Positions 29,644 through 38,365 of a stretch of DNA of 64,000 bases are shown in pieces. Every line of letters begins with the position of its first letter. Within the stretch, counting starts at the first letter, position 1. Source of the DNA: Deltaproteobacteria bacterium (GTDB taxonomy: Bacteria > Myxococcota_A > UBA9042); NCBI GenBank assembly GCA_020632665.1, contig JACKFC010000003.1, positions 176,239 to 240,238 on the forward strand, given 5' to 3'. A program made the translations under genes and the position numbers. Under the pieces are notes generated by a model. That model had not been told where the DNA came from, ran no database searches, and worked only from the letters and a program-made list of their open reading frames with translations.

Positions 29644-31452
29644 CTAGCTGAAGTCCTTGTACATGACCTCGGTGATGCGGAAGGACGAGCGCTCGAGCTG
29701 CTTCAGCGACTCGCGCAGCGGCTCGATGCTGCCCCCCTCCATCATCCGGCGCGCGCGATCGAGGTCGTCGCGGATCTGCACCAGCTCGTCGGCGGTCAGG
29801 TAGTTCGACAGCTCTGTGAGCGAACGCTCGGTCGTGTAGATCAGGCCGCCGAGCCGCTTGACGAGCTCCGCGCGCGCCATCTGCTCGCGGTCGGACTCCT
29901 CGTATTGCTCGGCGTCCGAGAGGATACGCTCGATCGAGGCCTCGGAGAGACCGCTGGTCGCGCGCACGCGGACGATCTGCTCGCGTCCCGTTCCGATGTC
30001 GCGGGCCGCCACCGAGAGGATGCCGTTCGCGTCGATATTGAACGTCACCTCGATCTTCGGCACACCGCGCAGCGCCGGCGGGATGCCGACCAGCTCGAAG
30101 CGCGCCAGCGAGGTATTGTCACTCGCCAGCGGACGCTCGCCCTGCAGGACGTGGATATTCACCAGCGGCTGGTAGTCCTCCGCCGTGGTGAAGACCTCGG
30201 TCACGCTCGCCGGCACCGTCGTATTGCGCGGGATCAGGCGGGTGAAGACGCCGCCCGCCGTCTCGATGCCGAGCGAGAGTGGGGTCACGTCGAGCAGCAC
30301 CACGTCGCCGACGTCACCGGCGAGGATGCCGGCCTGGTAGGCGGCCCCGATCGCGACGGCCTCGTCCGGGTTGACGCTGCGGTTCGGCTGGCGCTGGAAG
30401 AAGCCGCTCACGGCCGACTGCACCGCCGGCATCTTCGTCATTCCGCCGACCAGGATCACGTCGTCGATATCCCCCGGCGTGAGACCCGCGTCCTTCACCG
30501 CCATCCGGCAGTGCTCGATCGTGGCGTCGACCAGGTCGGCGCACAGCGACTCGAGCGCTTCGCGGGTCAGCGTGATCTGCATATGTCGCGGGCCGGACTC
30601 GTCCGACGTCAGGAAGGGCAGCGAGATCTCGGTCTCTTCCACCGCCGAGAGCTCGATCTTGGCGCGCTCGGCGGCGTCTTTCAGGCGCTGCATCGCGACC
30701 GCGTCGGTCCGCAGATCGATGCCGGTGTCGTCGTAGAAGCGATCGGCGAGGTCGACGACCAAGCGGTTGTCGATGTCTTCGCCGCCGAGGAACGTATCGC
30801 CGTGGGTCGAGCGGACCTGGAAGACGCCCTGATCGACCTCGAGGATCGAGATATCGAACGTGCCGCCGCCGAGGTCATAGACCGCGATCGTGCCGCGTGA
30901 CTCCGCCGTGATGCCGTAGGCGAGCGCCGCCGCCGTCGGCTCGTTGATGATACGCAGGACGTTCAGGCCCGCGATGCGGCCTGCGTCGCGGGTCGCTTGG
31001 CGCTGCGCGTCGTCGAAGTAGGCGGGAACCGTGATGACCGCGTCGCCTACCTTCGCTTCGAGGTATTCTTCTGCCGACTTCTTCAGGTCTTGCAGGATGA
31101 AGGCAGCGATCTCCTGCGGCGAGTAGCCCTTGCCACCGACCTGGACGCCCGCGTCGCCGTTGTCGAGAGCGACCACGTCGAAGGGCGAGGTCTCACGGAC
31201 GTGTTGGATCTCCTCGCTTTCGAACCGCCTTCCCATCATACGCTTGGTCGCGAAGACGGTGCGCTTTGGATTGGTCACTGCTTGGCGCTTCGCAATCCCG
31301 CCGACCAAGCGTTGCTGATCGGCTGTGAAGGCCACCACGGAGGCTGTGGTACGGCTGCCTTCGGCGTTCGGGATCACGGTCGGCTGGTCGCCCTCGTAGA
31401 CGACGACGCAGGAGTTGGTCGTCCCGAGATCGATTCCAATCACCTTCTCCAT
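29644..31452 (-). CDS. dnaK: Hsp70 chaperone DnaK (short C-terminus)
   Basis: ATP-driven chaperone. ATG 31452 has GGGAGTAGGTGA upstream. The nucleotide-binding domain shows IGIDLGTTNSCV, NAEGSRTTASVVAF, RIINEPTAAALAYG, AVYDLGGGTFDISILEV and LVGGMTKMPAVQ. The substrate domain carries LDVTPLSLGIETAGG and FNIDANGILSVAARD. The 602 residues end ITEVMYKDFS: the C-terminal disordered tail of housekeeping DnaK (about 638) is missing, suggesting a second, specialised Hsp70. It is the first gene after a predicted promoter and is followed by dnaJ. grpE is not in the window. Confidence 0.95.
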   Translation of the reverse strand: MEKVIGIDLGTTNSCVVVYEGDQPTVIPNAEGSRTTASVVAFTADQQRLVGGIAKRQAVTNPKRTVFATKRMMGRRFESEEIQHVRETSPFDVVALDNGDAGVQVGGKGYSPQEIAAFILQDLKKSAEEYLEAKVGDAVITVPAYFDDAQRQATRDAGRIAGLNVLRIINEPTAAALAYGITAESRGTIAVYDLGGGTFDISILEVDQGVFQVRSTHGDTFLGGEDIDNRLVVDLADRFYDDTGIDLRTDAVAMQRLKDAAERAKIELSAVEETEISLPFLTSDESGPRHMQITLTREALESLCADLVDATIEHCRMAVKDAGLTPGDIDDVILVGGMTKMPAVQSAVSGFFQRQPNRSVNPDEAVAIGAAYQAGILAGDVGDVVLLDVTPLSLGIETAGGVFTRLIPRNTTVPASVTEVFTTAEDYQPLVNIHVLQGERPLASDNTSLARFELVGIPPALRGVPKIEVTFNIDANGILSVAARDIGTGREQIVRVRATSGLSEASIERILSDAEQYEESDREQMARAELVKRLGGLIYTTERSLTELSNYLTADELVQIRDDLDRARRMMEGGSIEPLRESLKQLERSSFRITEVMYKDFS

Positions 31453-31506
31453 CGGTCACCTACTCCCTGCGGGTGCGCTCCAGCGTAAATGCGGTCTGCG
31501 CGCCAC

Positions 31507-31536
31507 ACTATCGCAAGTGGAGGTACGGAATGGCAA
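31507..31536 (-). promoter_or_regulatory. Predicted promoter for the dnaK-dnaJ-...-coaD operon
   Basis: On the minus strand TTGCCA (31531-31536) and GATAGT (31507-31512) are 18 bp apart. Each hexamer matches the sigma-70 consensus at 4-5 positions. It lies 55-85 bases before the dnaK ATG in the 96 bp gap after the tyrosine-kinase gene. No CIRCE element and no heat-shock sigma-32 promoter (CTTGAA...CCCCAT) was seen in the gap. Confidence 0.5.
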
Positions 31537-31548
31537 GGGCGGGAGTGG

Positions 31549-33792
31549 TCAGGCTTCACCTTCCGTCGGCTTCTGCGGTACGCGGTGTGCATATCGCTCG
31601 CCGGCGAGCTTGTATCCCTTGCCGTAGTAGTAGCCGTAGCCGCTGCCCGCGTGCTCGGAGCGTGACAAGATGACGCCCAACAGATCGCCGCGCACGCTCT
31701 TCAGCGAGCGCACGGCCTCGCGGACGGCCTCCTTGCGGGTGGCCTTGGCCTGGGCGACGAGGATCACGCTGTCGACCAACGAAGCGATGATGTTCGCGTC
31801 GCTCACCAGCAACAGTGGCGGCGAATCCATCAGTACGTAGCGGTAGGTCTTGCGCAGATCGCGGACCATCTCGGCGAAGCGACCGGTGTGCAGAACCTCG
31901 GAGGCGTTCGGCGGCAGCGCGCCGCTCGCCACGAAGTCGAGGCCGGGCACCTCGGTGCGCTGGCAGATGTCGCGCACGTCGGCGTTGCGGTTGAGCACGA
32001 AGGTGGTCGCGCCGACCGAGCTGCCGAGGCCGAAGACCTTGTGCAGGCGGGGCTTGCGGAGGTCGGTGTCGACGAGCACCACCGAGCCCGAGGCCGCGGC
32101 GAGCGCGCAGCCTAGCGCGACCGTACTCGAGGTCTTGCCGTCGCGCGGGTTTGGGCTGGTGACCAGCAAGCAATTCGGCGGCTGGTCCGGACGCATGAAG
32201 ATGAGGTTGGTCCGGATCGCGCGCACGGCCTCTGCCGCCCGCGAATTCGGGCGGTGATAGACGAAGAGTTCGAGTTCTCGCTCGGTCAGCAGCGGGCCGT
32301 CCTCGCCATCGCCCTCACGCTGGGTGAAGCGCGGAATCGAGCCGAGGTACGGCACGCCGATCGAATCCTCCACATCGGCGCGCGACTTCACGGTGGCGTC
32401 GATGTACTCGACCGTCAGCGCCGTCGCCAGGCCGAGGAGCACACCGAGGATGCCGCCCAGCAGGTAGTCGAGGCGCTTGTTCGGCAGGATCGGCTGCTTC
32501 GGCGGATGCGCGTGGTCGAGGATGCTGACGTTGTTGATCGCGACTTGGGCGGTGAGGTCGGTTTCGGCCAGGCGCTTGGCGATGATCCCGTGAAACTTTC
32601 TGTCTTCGTTGCGAATGCCGCGTAGGCGCTCCCGTTGCGAGAGGGCCTGCCGCATCCAGTTGTCCTCCTCGCGGACTTCGTCGAGCAGCCCAGAGGCGTT
32701 GGCTTCGGTCGCCTTCGCGTTGCGCAGCGTCATCTCGGCCGCCGCGACCAAAGCTCGCGTGTGCTTGCGTGCACTTCGCATCAACAGTTCGAATTGCTTG
32801 TCGATCGAGGCGAGTTTCGGGTGCTTCTCGAGGTAGAGTTCTTCGAGTTGGGCACGCGCCAGCGAGAGTTCGACAGACTTCTGCTTGAAGTGCTCGAGCA
32901 GCGGATCGTTGAGGGACTGTGCCTTGGCGCTCAAGATATCCTTGGTATCCCGAAGCTGTCGGAGCTCACGCACCCGTAGCTCCGCCTTGAAGCGCTCCTC
33001 CCGCGCGCTGCGGAGCATGGCGTCAAAGGCCCGCATGCGCGCGCTCAAGATGGCGCGTCGGTTTTCGCTCAGGTTGTTCTTCGTCTCGAACTCGAGCAGC
33101 GCGGTCTCTGACCTCTCCTTCTTCAATTCCATGTCACGAAGGATGGCGCGCAACTCCCGGTAGGCGTCGTTGGTGGCTCGACGTCGTCGCTCGAGGTTGC
33201 GATCCCGGTAGGCCTCGACCACCCAGTTGGCGAGATTGGCCGCGAATTCGGGGTCGCCGTCACGGACGCTGAGGCGCGCGACGGGGTTCTCCGTGCCGAT
33301 CATGATCTGCAGCCGACCGGATAGGCTCGTGGCGGCGTCCGCGCCTTCCATGATCTGCTGCTTTTCCTCGCTGGTCAGGTTGAGCTTCGGGTTGTCCAGT
33401 CCGAAGAAGTGCTCGTCGCGGGCGAGCCCGTGACGGTCGACCACCACCTGTGCCAGTGAACGCGACATGAGGATATCGCGCTGCGCAGCGTAGAAACCCT
33501 CGACGCGCCAAGGGCTGCCGGCACCGAGTTGATAGACTTCGTCGACGCCGGTGAGCACCGTGGGAGCCGACGAGTCGATCATGATCGTCGCGGTGGCCTG
33601 GTAGATCTTCGCCTTGAGATTGGAGGAGACCACCGAGGCTGCGATGACGACGGTCGCCACGGTTGCCAGCCACCAGATCCGCTTGGTGACGGCTTCGCGG
33701 ACGAAGTGGATGATGTAGTCGACCTGAATTTGGTCGTCGCCGTCCTTGTTCGGCGCGTGCCGCGGCGGCTGGCGGGTCAACGGATCGTACAT
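31549..33792 (-). CDS. Polysaccharide co-polymerase / tyrosine autokinase (Wzc-like)
   Basis: Controls chain length and export of a capsule or exopolysaccharide. The 747-residue protein has the Wzz domain with TM1 (IWWLATVATVVIAASVV, about 40-56), a long periplasmic coiled coil (about 190-420), the PxxP-type TM2 region (PPKQPILPNKRLDYLLGGIL), and a cytoplasmic BY-kinase domain: a Walker A variant SPNPRDGKTSSTVAL, Walker A' VVLVDTDLRKPRLH, and Walker B YVLMDSPPLL. The C-terminus has a Tyr cluster (SGYGYYYGKGYKLAGERY), the normal autophosphorylation site. The Walker A has RDGKT where GEGKS/T is usual. It follows the OPX gene after 6 bases. Confidence 0.92.
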   Translation of the reverse strand: MYDPLTRQPPRHAPNKDGDDQIQVDYIIHFVREAVTKRIWWLATVATVVIAASVVSSNLKAKIYQATATIMIDSSAPTVLTGVDEVYQLGAGSPWRVEGFYAAQRDILMSRSLAQVVVDRHGLARDEHFFGLDNPKLNLTSEEKQQIMEGADAATSLSGRLQIMIGTENPVARLSVRDGDPEFAANLANWVVEAYRDRNLERRRRATNDAYRELRAILRDMELKKERSETALLEFETKNNLSENRRAILSARMRAFDAMLRSAREERFKAELRVRELRQLRDTKDILSAKAQSLNDPLLEHFKQKSVELSLARAQLEELYLEKHPKLASIDKQFELLMRSARKHTRALVAAAEMTLRNAKATEANASGLLDEVREEDNWMRQALSQRERLRGIRNEDRKFHGIIAKRLAETDLTAQVAINNVSILDHAHPPKQPILPNKRLDYLLGGILGVLLGLATALTVEYIDATVKSRADVEDSIGVPYLGSIPRFTQREGDGEDGPLLTERELELFVYHRPNSRAAEAVRAIRTNLIFMRPDQPPNCLLVTSPNPRDGKTSSTVALGCALAAASGSVVLVDTDLRKPRLHKVFGLGSSVGATTFVLNRNADVRDICQRTEVPGLDFVASGALPPNASEVLHTGRFAEMVRDLRKTYRYVLMDSPPLLLVSDANIIASLVDSVILVAQAKATRKEAVREAVRSLKSVRGDLLGVILSRSEHAGSGYGYYYGKGYKLAGERYAHRVPQKPTEGEA

Positions 33793-33798
33793 GTGCCC

Positions 33799-34392
33799 CT
33801 ACATGATCGACTGCGGCACGTAGACGATGTCGCCCGGCTCGAGGAAGAAGTTGCTCGCGAGACCCTGCATGATCTTTTCGACAGGCAGCGGGATCCGGCG
33901 GTCATTGCGCGTCACGATCGTGTAGTTCTTCTCGGCCAGCGAGGCGAAGCCTCCGGCGAGTGTGATCGCGTCGATGATCGTCATTCGATCGACGAACACG
34001 AACTTTCCCGGTTTGGTCACCTTTCCGAGCACGTAGACGTTCTTGCTGTTCAGTTTGGCGATCGAGACGATGACTTGAGGGTTGCGGATGTAGCCCGCAG
34101 CGAGCTGCGCCGCGATGCGCTTGCCGAGGCCATCTGGTGTGAGCCCCTCGCAGTGGATTTCGCCGAGCAGCGGGAACGTGATGCCGCCGGTCGGCGCAAC
34201 GACATAGACTCCGTCCAGATCCTTGTGCAGATAGACGCGTACGGCCACCGAGTCCCCGGGGCCAAGCGTCGAAGCCTGGACGGCCTGGTTGATGTCGGTG
34301 CGTTCGCCGACATACGCCGTCGTGGCGGCTGGGCTGCAGGCGGCGTGCAGGCACGCCATGGTGCAGAGGAGCAGGAGTCGTTGCCGAGTCAC
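33799..34392 (-). CDS. Short OPX (Wza-like) polysaccharide export lipoprotein
   Basis: GTG 34392 starts MTRQRLLLLC; the lipobox ends LHAAC. The mature part begins with the polysaccharide-export domain (LGPGDSVAVRVYLHKDLDG, FPLLGEIHCEGLTPDGL, GYIRNPQVIVSIAKLNSKNV) followed by one SLBB-type domain (VYVLGKVTKPGKFVFVDRMT) and ends EPGDIVYVPQSIM. At 197 residues it lacks the extra SLBB and the C-terminal amphipathic helix that lets Wza cross the outer membrane. An adjacent beta-barrel gene suggests the crossing is made by that partner. Confidence 0.88.
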   Translation of the reverse strand: MTRQRLLLLCTMACLHAACSPAATTAYVGERTDINQAVQASTLGPGDSVAVRVYLHKDLDGVYVVAPTGGITFPLLGEIHCEGLTPDGLGKRIAAQLAAGYIRNPQVIVSIAKLNSKNVYVLGKVTKPGKFVFVDRMTIIDAITLAGGFASLAEKNYTIVTRNDRRIPLPVEKIMQGLASNFFLEPGDIVYVPQSIM

Positions 34393-34435
34393 GAGACTTG
34401 TCGCCTACGCGCGACCGTTCTCCGGCCGCGCCCTA

Positions 34436-35788
34436 TCAGTAGCGAATCACGGCGCCCGCGAAGAGTTCGTGCGCGGTGTAGGCACCAGCGTCGAGAATCC
34501 GGGCCGCGGCGTCGTCGGCCTGAACCTGGAAGTTGGTGATCACACCACGGAACCGGTAGCCGACGTTGATCCCGATCAACCGCGAAACGTCGAAACTCGC
34601 CCGGAGGCCGCCGCGGAGCATGTAGTCACGGCGCTCGCGCTGGGTGATGAGGACGCCGGCCGGCAGGTTGCTGAACTCGCCGAAGGTGGCGTAGTTGAAG
34701 CTGAACCATGCGGTTGCGGTCATGATGGAGCCGAAGCCCTGCTGCAGGTTGGCGACGGCACGGTGGTACTCGTAGAAGTTGCCGTAGAACGAGTCCTGAA
34801 AGTCGTGCACGTAGCCAATGCTCAGCATGGTCAACGTCGAAGGCCGGTAGAGCAGTCCGATGTCGGCGATGTAGCCCGAGAAGGTCGACGCCTCGTTGGT
34901 CGTATCGTGCAGCGACATACCCCAACCGGCCGTGGCGCGGAACGAGATCGACTGGGTGATCGCGCCAGCGAGGCCCGCAGAGACGCGCCACGGCGTCGAG
35001 TCTGCCGTCAGACCCGCACCTGAGGGACTGTCGTAGCCACGAAAGTCCCATCGGGCGTCGAGGAGCACGGCGGTCATCGGCAGGAAGCGCCAGCTTCCCG
35101 AGAGGCGCGAGCGGATGGTCGACGAGTCACCGCTGGTGAAGTCGTCGAAGCGGTCGACGACGTAACTGCCGCCGAGGGCAATCTCGAGCGGGCGACGCTC
35201 GGGAATCTCACCGGGATGAAAGGCGATGCGGGCGCCGAGCGCGTTGCCGACACGGTTCAAGGTTTCGGTCGTCTCCCAGTTGTTCGCCTGCAGCGTACGC
35301 GCGAAATTGTCGGAGATGGTCAGCGACAGCGCGCGGCGGCGGAAGAAGGTCACGCCCAAGTCGGCCGATCCGCCGAAGTTGGTCAACTCGCCGACCGCTT
35401 CGTTGTCCGAGATGTACGCGCGCGCGTCACCGACGGCGTTGAAGGCGAACTGAATGTCCGAATCCGCACCGTTGCTCAGGCCGAGCCGCGGTGAGAGACG
35501 CAGCGACGTCGCGCTCTTCGGCGCGTTGCCCTGCTCCTTCTCGTTGCCGTTGAAGACGTTGGTGTCGAAGTGGAGGTCGAGACCGAAGCTGGGCGTGAGG
35601 ATGAACTCTCCGCTGCGGAGGCCCCGATCGGCCTGCGAGGTGCCGCGCAGCGACTGCATTCCGGCGGCGCTGCCGAGCTCGGGCGCACCCAAGGACCCAG
35701 CCTGGGCGAGCGCTCCGACCGGAAGCGAGCACGCGGCTGCGACGAGCGCGAGCAGCATTCGCCCGCGTCCACGCACCTGGCGTTTCAT
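34436..35788 (-). CDS. Predicted outer-membrane beta-barrel of the polysaccharide export set
   Basis: The start is placed at ATG 35788 (MKRQVRGRGRMLL), directly before a signal peptide ending ALAQA; the frame is open upstream but without a signal. The mature 420 residues alternate aromatic and small residues in strands of 10-12 with short turns (PSFGLDLHFDTNVFNG, LTISDNFARTLQANNW, NVGYRFRGVITNFQVQ) and end LFAGAVIRY, a typical outer-membrane C-terminal strand. Its place between a secreted protein and the short OPX gene fits the split exporters of myxobacteria, where a separate barrel replaces the membrane-crossing part of Wza. Confidence 0.75.
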   Translation of the reverse strand: MKRQVRGRGRMLLALVAAACSLPVGALAQAGSLGAPELGSAAGMQSLRGTSQADRGLRSGEFILTPSFGLDLHFDTNVFNGNEKEQGNAPKSATSLRLSPRLGLSNGADSDIQFAFNAVGDARAYISDNEAVGELTNFGGSADLGVTFFRRRALSLTISDNFARTLQANNWETTETLNRVGNALGARIAFHPGEIPERRPLEIALGGSYVVDRFDDFTSGDSSTIRSRLSGSWRFLPMTAVLLDARWDFRGYDSPSGAGLTADSTPWRVSAGLAGAITQSISFRATAGWGMSLHDTTNEASTFSGYIADIGLLYRPSTLTMLSIGYVHDFQDSFYGNFYEYHRAVANLQQGFGSIMTATAWFSFNYATFGEFSNLPAGVLITQRERRDYMLRGGLRASFDVSRLIGINVGYRFRGVITNFQVQADDAAARILDAGAYTAHELFAGAVIRY

Positions 35789-35891
35789 CTTGAGGTTGGA
35801 CTGATGCACGATTTGGCCTTCCCGGCACGCCCCACCGGCGTGCGAAATTTGCTCTGCCGCCACGCCTCCTCGGCGCAGCACGGTCGCGGGA

Positions 35892-36482
35892 CTAGGTCCC
35901 ATCGCCGTCCACCGCCTTCTGGGAACCGAGCTTCGACTGCTCCGCGCTGACCTGCAGCCCGGAGAGGTCGTTGCCGCCTCCCTCGCCGCCAGTGGGGTTG
36001 GTCGTCGTCGTCATGTTGTTCTTGTTCTCCGTGATCGGCGCACCGTCGATCACCGAGCCATTGCTCGGGCCGCCACAGCCCTGCATCGAGGTGTAGGCCT
36101 CGGTGACCATGTTGAAGAACGAGCTGATGCGCAGGTACGCCCGCTCGGCTTCTCCGGCGTCGTTCCGGGCAACGGCCTGCTGGAATTCCGAGTAGCTGCC
36201 GTTGGCGAGATCACGCGGCCCCTGCATCCGGCCGACGGCGTCGGTGATGCAGGTCCGATCCTTTGCGCTGCCGTCCCGCGCCTTGGTGAGCGCTTCCTGG
36301 CCTGCGTCGTAGTACGATTTGATCTGCTTCATCAGCTGCGAAGCCTGGCTCTGCAGGGTGGCGATGTCGGTCTGCGGCTTGCCGTCGGGGGCCGGAGTCT
36401 CCGCATTGTCCGCGCCGACAACCGCGACGCTGCCGAGAAGCGCGCCAATCCCCACCACGACTCCGAGAAGTTCTCTTCGCAT
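35892..36482 (-). CDS. Secreted protein, first gene of polysaccharide export operon
   Basis: ATG 36482 follows GAGGAAAG. A Sec signal peptide (MRRELLGVVVGIGALLGSVAVVGA) is followed by a helical domain, residues about 40-135, with two or three Cys (DRTCITDAVG, MQGCGGP), and then a Gly/Asn/Thr-rich disordered tail (TENKNNMTTTTNPTGG) to the end. The 196-residue size and the helical bundle with a flexible tail could suit a periplasmic or secreted partner of the exporter. I do not recognise the family. The 103 bp gap to the barrel gene contains a 7 bp stem-loop (GCACGCC/GGCGTGC) but no clear promoter. Confidence 0.65.
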   Translation of the reverse strand: MRRELLGVVVGIGALLGSVAVVGADNAETPAPDGKPQTDIATLQSQASQLMKQIKSYYDAGQEALTKARDGSAKDRTCITDAVGRMQGPRDLANGSYSEFQQAVARNDAGEAERAYLRISSFFNMVTEAYTSMQGCGGPSNGSVIDGAPITENKNNMTTTTNPTGGEGGGNDLSGLQVSAEQSKLGSQKAVDGDGT

Positions 36483-36582
36483 CTTTCCTCAACCTCTAGC
36501 GGGCCGACCGCGTGCGGGCGCCGGCCTTGCGGACGCGGCGGTATGCCAGACCGAGACCTACTTCCGCAAGTACCGATTGCAG

Positions 36583-36611
36583 AGTCTAGGAACCGGTCAG
36601 GGGGGTGTCAA
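36583..36611 (-). promoter_or_regulatory. Strong predicted sigma-70 promoter of the polysaccharide export operon
   Basis: On the minus strand TTGACA (36606-36611, full consensus) and TAGACT (36583-36588) lie exactly 17 bp apart. Transcription would start near 36576, about 94 nt before the ATG at 36482. The same TAGACT -10 occurs before the dsbD gene. The rest of the 265 bp gap between 36483 and 36747 shows no ORF. Confidence 0.75.
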
Positions 36612-36747
36612 CCGAGCGTACGAAGTCCATCGTATCGCTCATCTAGGCGTCCCGGGTCCCGCGTGAGGGCCCTCCCGGACAACCTTGAGTTGACGAACGG
36701 TCCAACCCGGATCAAAAAAGCTCGGATCCGTTCAAGTGTCCAGCAAA

Positions 36748-37773
36748 TCAACGAAAGGAAGCCACCGTGATGGCCCAGCGGTCGGCGACCGGAGCCGCGG
36801 GCGCGACCGTGTCGGCCCATCGCGCGAGGTCGACGGTCACCAGACCGGCGTGGGCTGTCGCGAGGAGCGCGGCGAATCGGCGTTGGATCGTCGCGGCCGG
36901 CTCGTGAGGGAAGACGTTGACCAGCATGCCGTCTAGCGAAAGCGTCCCGTCGTCGGCAGGGACGTTGGGGACCTTGGCGAAGAAGGGCAGGCGGAAGAAG
37001 AGGTAGGTTCCGCTCAGGCGCTGGCGGGCGCGCGCAGCAGCACCGGGGCGCTGCCGCTCGAGCGCTGCGAGGTTGCGCTCGGCGAGCGCGGTCGCAGCGT
37101 CGCAATGCGCGCTGCACGGGTAGAATCCGAGCAACTCGAAGTTCGACAAGGGGTTGAGGACTGCGCGGCCTGGCTTCGCAGTGCTCAGGATGCGAATGCA
37201 GGAGTCGTCGTTGACCGTGTCCTCGTCGACCCGGCTCCCTTCCATGTCGGCGCAGAAGGCTTCGACGCAGCAAGGCGGGAAGCCCAGCAACGCGCCCGCG
37301 CTTCTGGCGTCGTCCGGCGCCTGTCGTTCGACGGCGGCGAGGGCGTCCACGCGCTCGTCACGGCCGGCGTAGATCGTGACCAGCGCTTCTTCGTCGGAGC
37401 CGACCGGGTGGGTCCGCAACATCAACCCGTCCTTCGCGTAGGGGGCGCTTCGGATCAACCGATAGTGCCCCTCGGCGCGGGCGAAGAAGGTGTCGGCCTC
37501 GGCGAGCGGGATGTCCTCGAACTTGACGACGGGCTTCTCTCCGGCGGCGAGCATCGCCAGCTCCGCGGGCTTGAAGCCGCGGTACGACAGCATCGAAGCG
37601 ACGCGTGGCCGCGCTGTGTTGCCGGAGGTCGGGCGCAGGCCGGTGAGGTGCAACAAGCTCGCGTCGACTGTGCCCCAATCGTGCCTGCGGGCGCGTGCCG
37701 CGAGTTCCGCATAGATCCGGGCGAGGCGGTAGGGATGTGGCGCTGGCGGGAGGGCGTCCATCTCGCGTAGCAT
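36748..37773 (-). CDS. Unknown protein with GFPPCCVEAF motif (DUF483-like)
   Basis: The reading frame is open far upstream, but upstream of about 37773 it is the complement of the divergent gene, so I use ATG 37773 (MLREMDALPPAPHP). The 341-residue product contains a conserved-looking cysteine motif, LLGFPPCCVEAF, and a second one, LGFYPCSAHCDAATALAE, about 60 residues later. LGxPxCC followed by a PCxxxC resembles DUF483-type domains whose function is unsettled; a metal or Fe-S role is conceivable. The first 100 residues and the C-terminal Arg-rich part are unrecognised. No signal peptide is present. Confidence 0.6.
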   Translation of the reverse strand: MLREMDALPPAPHPYRLARIYAELAARARRHDWGTVDASLLHLTGLRPTSGNTARPRVASMLSYRGFKPAELAMLAAGEKPVVKFEDIPLAEADTFFARAEGHYRLIRSAPYAKDGLMLRTHPVGSDEEALVTIYAGRDERVDALAAVERQAPDDARSAGALLGFPPCCVEAFCADMEGSRVDEDTVNDDSCIRILSTAKPGRAVLNPLSNFELLGFYPCSAHCDAATALAERNLAALERQRPGAAARARQRLSGTYLFFRLPFFAKVPNVPADDGTLSLDGMLVNVFPHEPAATIQRRFAALLATAHAGLVTVDLARWADTVAPAAPVADRWAITVASFR

Positions 37774-37825
37774 GGCATGGACGGTCGTCGGCAGGCCAGC
37801 CGGCGTCGCGCGCGCGGAGTCATCG

Positions 37826-38365
37826 ATGGCAGGGAAGGGGACCGACGGCCTGGATCGACTTCTCGACCTCTTCGTTCGTGCGTCGCCACATCGCCACACC
37901 CATTGGAACCCGGAAACAGGTGAGACCTTCTCGGTCAGGGGGCGGAAGGGAGCCGCCGAGGCCGTCGAGGCGTTCGAGGAGCGGCTCTTCGAGGAAGAAG
38001 CTTGGATCGAGGTGCCATGGCTCGAGAGCGACGACGCCTTCGCCATGATGCAGGCCTTCGCCAGCGAACTGGCCCCCGGTCGCGGACGCGCGGTGTTGCT
38101 CGCGGCGCTGCAGACCGACAAGCCGTTTCGCGCGTTTCGCGCCGCCCTCGCGTCGCGCCCCGGCCTCTTGCGTCGCTTCCGTGCCGTCGAATTGGAAGAG
38201 GCTGCCGAGCGGCTCTGCCAGGTCGCGGTCGGGCTGGGCATCGAGCTTCCGTATCCCGAGTTGCAGGAGCGCATCGCGGCAATTCGGGCCGAGGTCGCGG
38301 CCTCGGTGCCGGGCCGGGTTGCCGTTGCGTCGCTGCGCATCGGTCGCACCGGGGGCCCGGGGTGA
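37826..38365 (+). CDS. UPF0158-like protein
   Basis: ATG 37826 (MAGKGTDGLDRLLD) follows CGGAG. The 179 residues show the UPF0158 pattern: WIEVPWLESDDAFAMMQAFA, then LAALQTDKPFRAFRAALASR with the conserved PFRxF, and RRFRAVELEEAAERLCQVAV. The family is uncharacterised. The gene is divergent from the CC-motif gene with only 52 bases between starts, and its stop overlaps the following GTG by 4 bases, so it heads an operon. Confidence 0.7.
   Translation: MAGKGTDGLDRLLDLFVRASPHRHTHWNPETGETFSVRGRKGAAEAVEAFEERLFEEEAWIEVPWLESDDAFAMMQAFASELAPGRGRAVLLAALQTDKPFRAFRAALASRPGLLRRFRAVELEEAAERLCQVAVGLGIELPYPELQERIAAIRAEVAASVPGRVAVASLRIGRTGGPG

Noticed and set aside
31453..31548. CIRCE or sigma-32 heat-shock element before dnaK
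   Set aside because: No 9-bp inverted CIRCE arms and no CTTGAA/CCCCAT pair; only a sigma-70-like promoter fits.
35789..35891. c-di-GMP riboswitch before the barrel gene
   Set aside because: There is a stem-loop (GCACGCC/GGCGTGC) and an AAAT stretch, but the conserved GEMM core and second stem are not found.
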